Source: an uncultured bacterium
GTDB lineage: Bacteria; Bacteroidota; Bacteroidia; Bacteroidales; Paludibacteraceae
Assembly (NCBI GenBank): GCA_947074225.1
Contig: CAMTOX010000075.1
Coordinates: 1-7,949 of the forward strand
DNA length: 7,949 nucleotides
Direction of reading: 5' to 3'
Below, one piece after another: positions 6,184-7,949 of this stretch. A model generated the notes under the pieces. It made no database searches. It saw nothing but the letters and a program-made list of their open reading frames with translations, and was not told the origin of the DNA. Made by a program: the position numbers and the translations under genes. Position 1 is the stretch's first letter. The number at the start of each line of letters is the position of its first letter.

Positions 6184-7188
6184 ATGGATACACTATCGGG
6201 AGCTATTGCAAAGATTCAAGGAAAGCGAGTACTTGTTTCTCCACTCAATTGGGGATTAGGACATGCCACACGTTGTGTGCCGGTAATTAAAGCGTTGATA
6301 AGTGCCAATAAAGAGGTGATCCTAGCCGCAGATGGAGTGGCATTAGATTTTCTGCAAACAACATTTCCTACGCTGGAGTCTATAGAGCTAAAAGATTTAA
6401 GAGTACGATATGCACAAGGGAACTCACAAGTGTGGTCCATGATTAAACAGACACCCTATTTTATACGCGCTATTCTAAAAGAACATAAGGCTCTTAAGAA
6501 ACTTGTTAAAGCACATAATATTGATGTGGTTGTTTCCGATAACCGTTTTGGTCTCTGGAATAAGCGGTGTGAAACCGTTTATATTACTCACCAACTCATG
6601 ATTAAGATGACGCCAAAAACGCAATGGTTAGAGCGTACTGTTTGGCGAATGCACCGCACCATTATCAATAAATTCAATCATTGTTGGATTCCAGACTTCT
6701 CCGGTCCCGATAACCTCTCAGGCGATCTCTCGCACAAATACCCTCTTCCTAAATATGGTGAGTTTATTGGTGTCTTATCTCGTTTCGATCCTAACTACAC
6801 CAGCACTACTCCTTCGCCCTATAGTACCGTGATTCTTATCTCAGGTCCTGAGCCACATCGCAGCATGTTAGAGGAGCGTGCTATTCATCATTTTAACCGC
6901 AGCGAAAGACAGACACTTATTCTAAGAGGACAACCACAGTCGCCGGTGGCACCGGTTCATATAGGCAATATTACACTCATGAGCCATATGGATACTCCCG
7001 AACTGCAAGATATTATGCAGAATAGTGAGACTATTATTTGCCGTTCAGGGTATTCAAGCCTCATGGATCTCTATACCATACATCGGAAAGCTATATTGAT
7101 TCCTACACCCGGACAGACAGAGCAGGAGTATTTAGCAGGTTATTTTAAAGAGAAAGGATTCACCATAATAGATCAGGAGAAATGGTAA
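6184..7188 (+). CDS. MurG-like glycosyltransferase (TIGR00661/MJ1255-like)
   Basis: This 334-residue protein has the two-domain GT-B pattern of MurG-like transferases. The N-terminal domain carries VLVSPLNWGLGHATRCVPV (16-34), whose glycine-rich loop matches the acceptor-side loop of the family, and VVVSDNRFGLW in its second half. The C-terminal domain shows VILISGPEPHR, then ICRSGYSSLMDL and LIPTPGQTEQEYLAGYF, the nucleotide-sugar binding region. The family assignment follows proteins described as glycosyltransferases of the MJ1255/VC2487 type. Donor and acceptor are unknown. There is no signal peptide or membrane segment, so it is cytosolic or membrane-peripheral. About a dozen residues precede the core, so the start is plausible but not proven. 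The C-terminus stops soon after the TEQEYL motif and may be a little short. It probably shares the transcript of the radical SAM gene. Confidence 0.82.
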   Translation: MDTLSGAIAKIQGKRVLVSPLNWGLGHATRCVPVIKALISANKEVILAADGVALDFLQTTFPTLESIELKDLRVRYAQGNSQVWSMIKQTPYFIRAILKEHKALKKLVKAHNIDVVVSDNRFGLWNKRCETVYITHQLMIKMTPKTQWLERTVWRMHRTIINKFNHCWIPDFSGPDNLSGDLSHKYPLPKYGEFIGVLSRFDPNYTSTTPSPYSTVILISGPEPHRSMLEERAIHHFNRSERQTLILRGQPQSPVAPVHIGNITLMSHMDTPELQDIMQNSETIICRSGYSSLMDLYTIHRKAILIPTPGQTEQEYLAGYFKEKGFTIIDQEKW

Positions 7189-7296
7189 CGTAATATCAAA
7201 TATACAGTGAATTTTCTCCCATTTCATCGTTTGTTTTCACTCTATTTCTGTATTGATGTTCAAACAATGTCACTATACGCATATGTACCTATGCAG

Positions 7297-7341
7297 AGAG
7301 AGCGTTCGGTATGGCTTATAACCATTGCCCGAACGCTCTCT
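7297..7341 (+). terminator. Hairpin terminator between convergent genes
   Basis: AGAGAGCGTTCGG (7297-7309) is the exact reverse complement of CCGAACGCTCTCT (7329-7341). Inside, ATGG (7311-7314) can pair with CCAT (7322-7325). A T-rich stretch TTGTTTTAT follows on the plus strand, so it best serves the glycosyltransferase transcript, whose stop is about 110 bases upstream. It lies between converging genes and may also block read-through from the phosphatase side, although no T-run follows on that strand. Confidence 0.75.
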
Positions 7342-7407
7342 GTTGTTTTATCTATGTGTAACTTTATGGCGACGTTTATCTCTTCTGAAATTGTTTATGT
7401 AGAAGCT

Positions 7408-7949
7408 TTATAGCCCCATAAGCTCTTTAAACTTATTGAATAGGTCGCTATTTTCATATACACCAGTGAAGCGAAAAGCACCATTGCCAAAAGCAAAAAT
7501 AGGTACAGGAATAGGTGTGTGGTAGTCTGTATTGAATGTGGCCTCCACAGTACCTTCTTCAAAGTCGCCATCTAGTATGACCATGCCACCAGTTTCATGG
7601 TCGGCAGTAATCACCAAAAGTGTACCAGGGTTGTTCTTAACAAATTCTACTGCAACTTCTATGGCACCATCAAATTCACGCATCTCTGCTAAAAGGTTCT
7701 CTGTTTCATTATTGTGTCCCTGATAATCAATCTGCGACCCTTCAATCATTAAAAAGAATCCCTCACTATTTTTAGAGAGTTGTTCTAAGGCCATTTCAGT
7801 AGCTATTGGGAGTATGCCATCGCGTTCGGCAGCTATAGGTAGGTCAATCGTGGCTAAGAAGGCGCCACGTTTTGCCGCCTTAGCATGTTTAAGTTCTTCA
7901 AGTGTGTAGAGTACATCGTAGCCTTTTAAGCGTAAAGAGTCGCTTAGGT
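7408..7949 (-). CDS. Alkaline phosphatase, PhoA family (C-terminal part)
   Basis: This is the last 179 residues of a periplasmic alkaline phosphatase that hydrolyses phosphomonoesters. The frame is open to the window end, so the start, the signal peptide and the catalytic Ser region lie outside. Numbering from the window edge, the family landmarks are GYDVLYTLEEL at 9-19, FFLMIEGSQIDYQGH at 64-78 (metal ligands Glu69, Asp74, His78), VITADHETGG at 112-121 (Asp116, His117) and YHTPIPVP at 142-149 (His143). All visible metal ligands are present, so the enzyme is probably active. The C-terminus (YENSDLFNKFKELMGL) is normal for the family. A Met at 7794 is internal and not a real start. Such genes often respond to phosphate limitation, but the promoter is not in view. 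It converges on the glycosyltransferase gene. Confidence 0.95.
   Translation of the reverse strand, partial: LSDSLRLKGYDVLYTLEELKHAKAAKRGAFLATIDLPIAAERDGILPIATEMALEQLSKNSEGFFLMIEGSQIDYQGHNNETENLLAEMREFDGAIEVAVEFVKNNPGTLLVITADHETGGMVILDGDFEEGTVEATFNTDYHTPIPVPIFAFGNGAFRFTGVYENSDLFNKFKELMGL

Noticed and set aside
7189..7413. Open frame continuing in phase after the glycosyltransferase stop codon
   Set aside because: The extension passes through the 7297-7341 hairpin, does not resemble the end of a GT-B enzyme, and lies in a normal intergenic spacer, so TAA at 7186-7188 is taken as the true stop.

Overview
The window looks like chromosomal DNA from a member of the Bacteroidota, most likely the order Bacteroidales. 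The evidence is the acpP-fabF pair, a lipoprotein of the M28/glutaminyl-cyclase type, intergenic matches to the Bacteroidota -7 promoter box (TAnnTTTG), A-rich leaders instead of clear Shine-Dalgarno sites, and AT-rich intergenic DNA. I cannot name the genus. All eight intact or visible gene 3' ends use TAA.

Left part, minus strand (1-2511). From right to left in transcription order this holds a gamma-class carbonic anhydrase family protein, a small Dabb-domain protein followed 7 bases later by a glutaminyl-cyclase-like M28 lipoprotein, a strong terminator hairpin, and the 5' half of rnhB (RNase HII). rnhB is broken: two in-frame stops and loss of the catalytic Asp lie in the last 43 bases at the window edge. 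The reading frame of the downstream family motif is kept, so these are substitutions and not a frameshift.

Middle (2512-3746). About 1.2 kb of very AT-rich DNA has no convincing gene. It holds a conspicuous long hairpin with 14-bp perfect arms, several smaller palindromes, isolated -7-like boxes on both strands, and just before acpP a good candidate core promoter.

Right part, plus strand (3747-7188). acpP and fabF form a two-gene fatty-acid synthesis operon closed by a strong intrinsic terminator. A second operon with its own -7 box encodes a radical SAM protein (COG0731-like) and a MurG/TIGR00661-like glycosyltransferase. The last 540 bases, on the minus strand, are the C-terminal part of a periplasmic PhoA-family alkaline phosphatase whose start lies beyond the window. 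A long hairpin separates these convergent genes.

The genes are mostly housekeeping or envelope related. I see no transposase, phage gene, CRISPR array, tRNA, rRNA or recognisable defence system, and I do not think the window shows a new multi-gene system. The items most worth a second look are the damaged rnhB, the large structured noncoding gap before acpP, and the unexplained radical SAM-glycosyltransferase pair.
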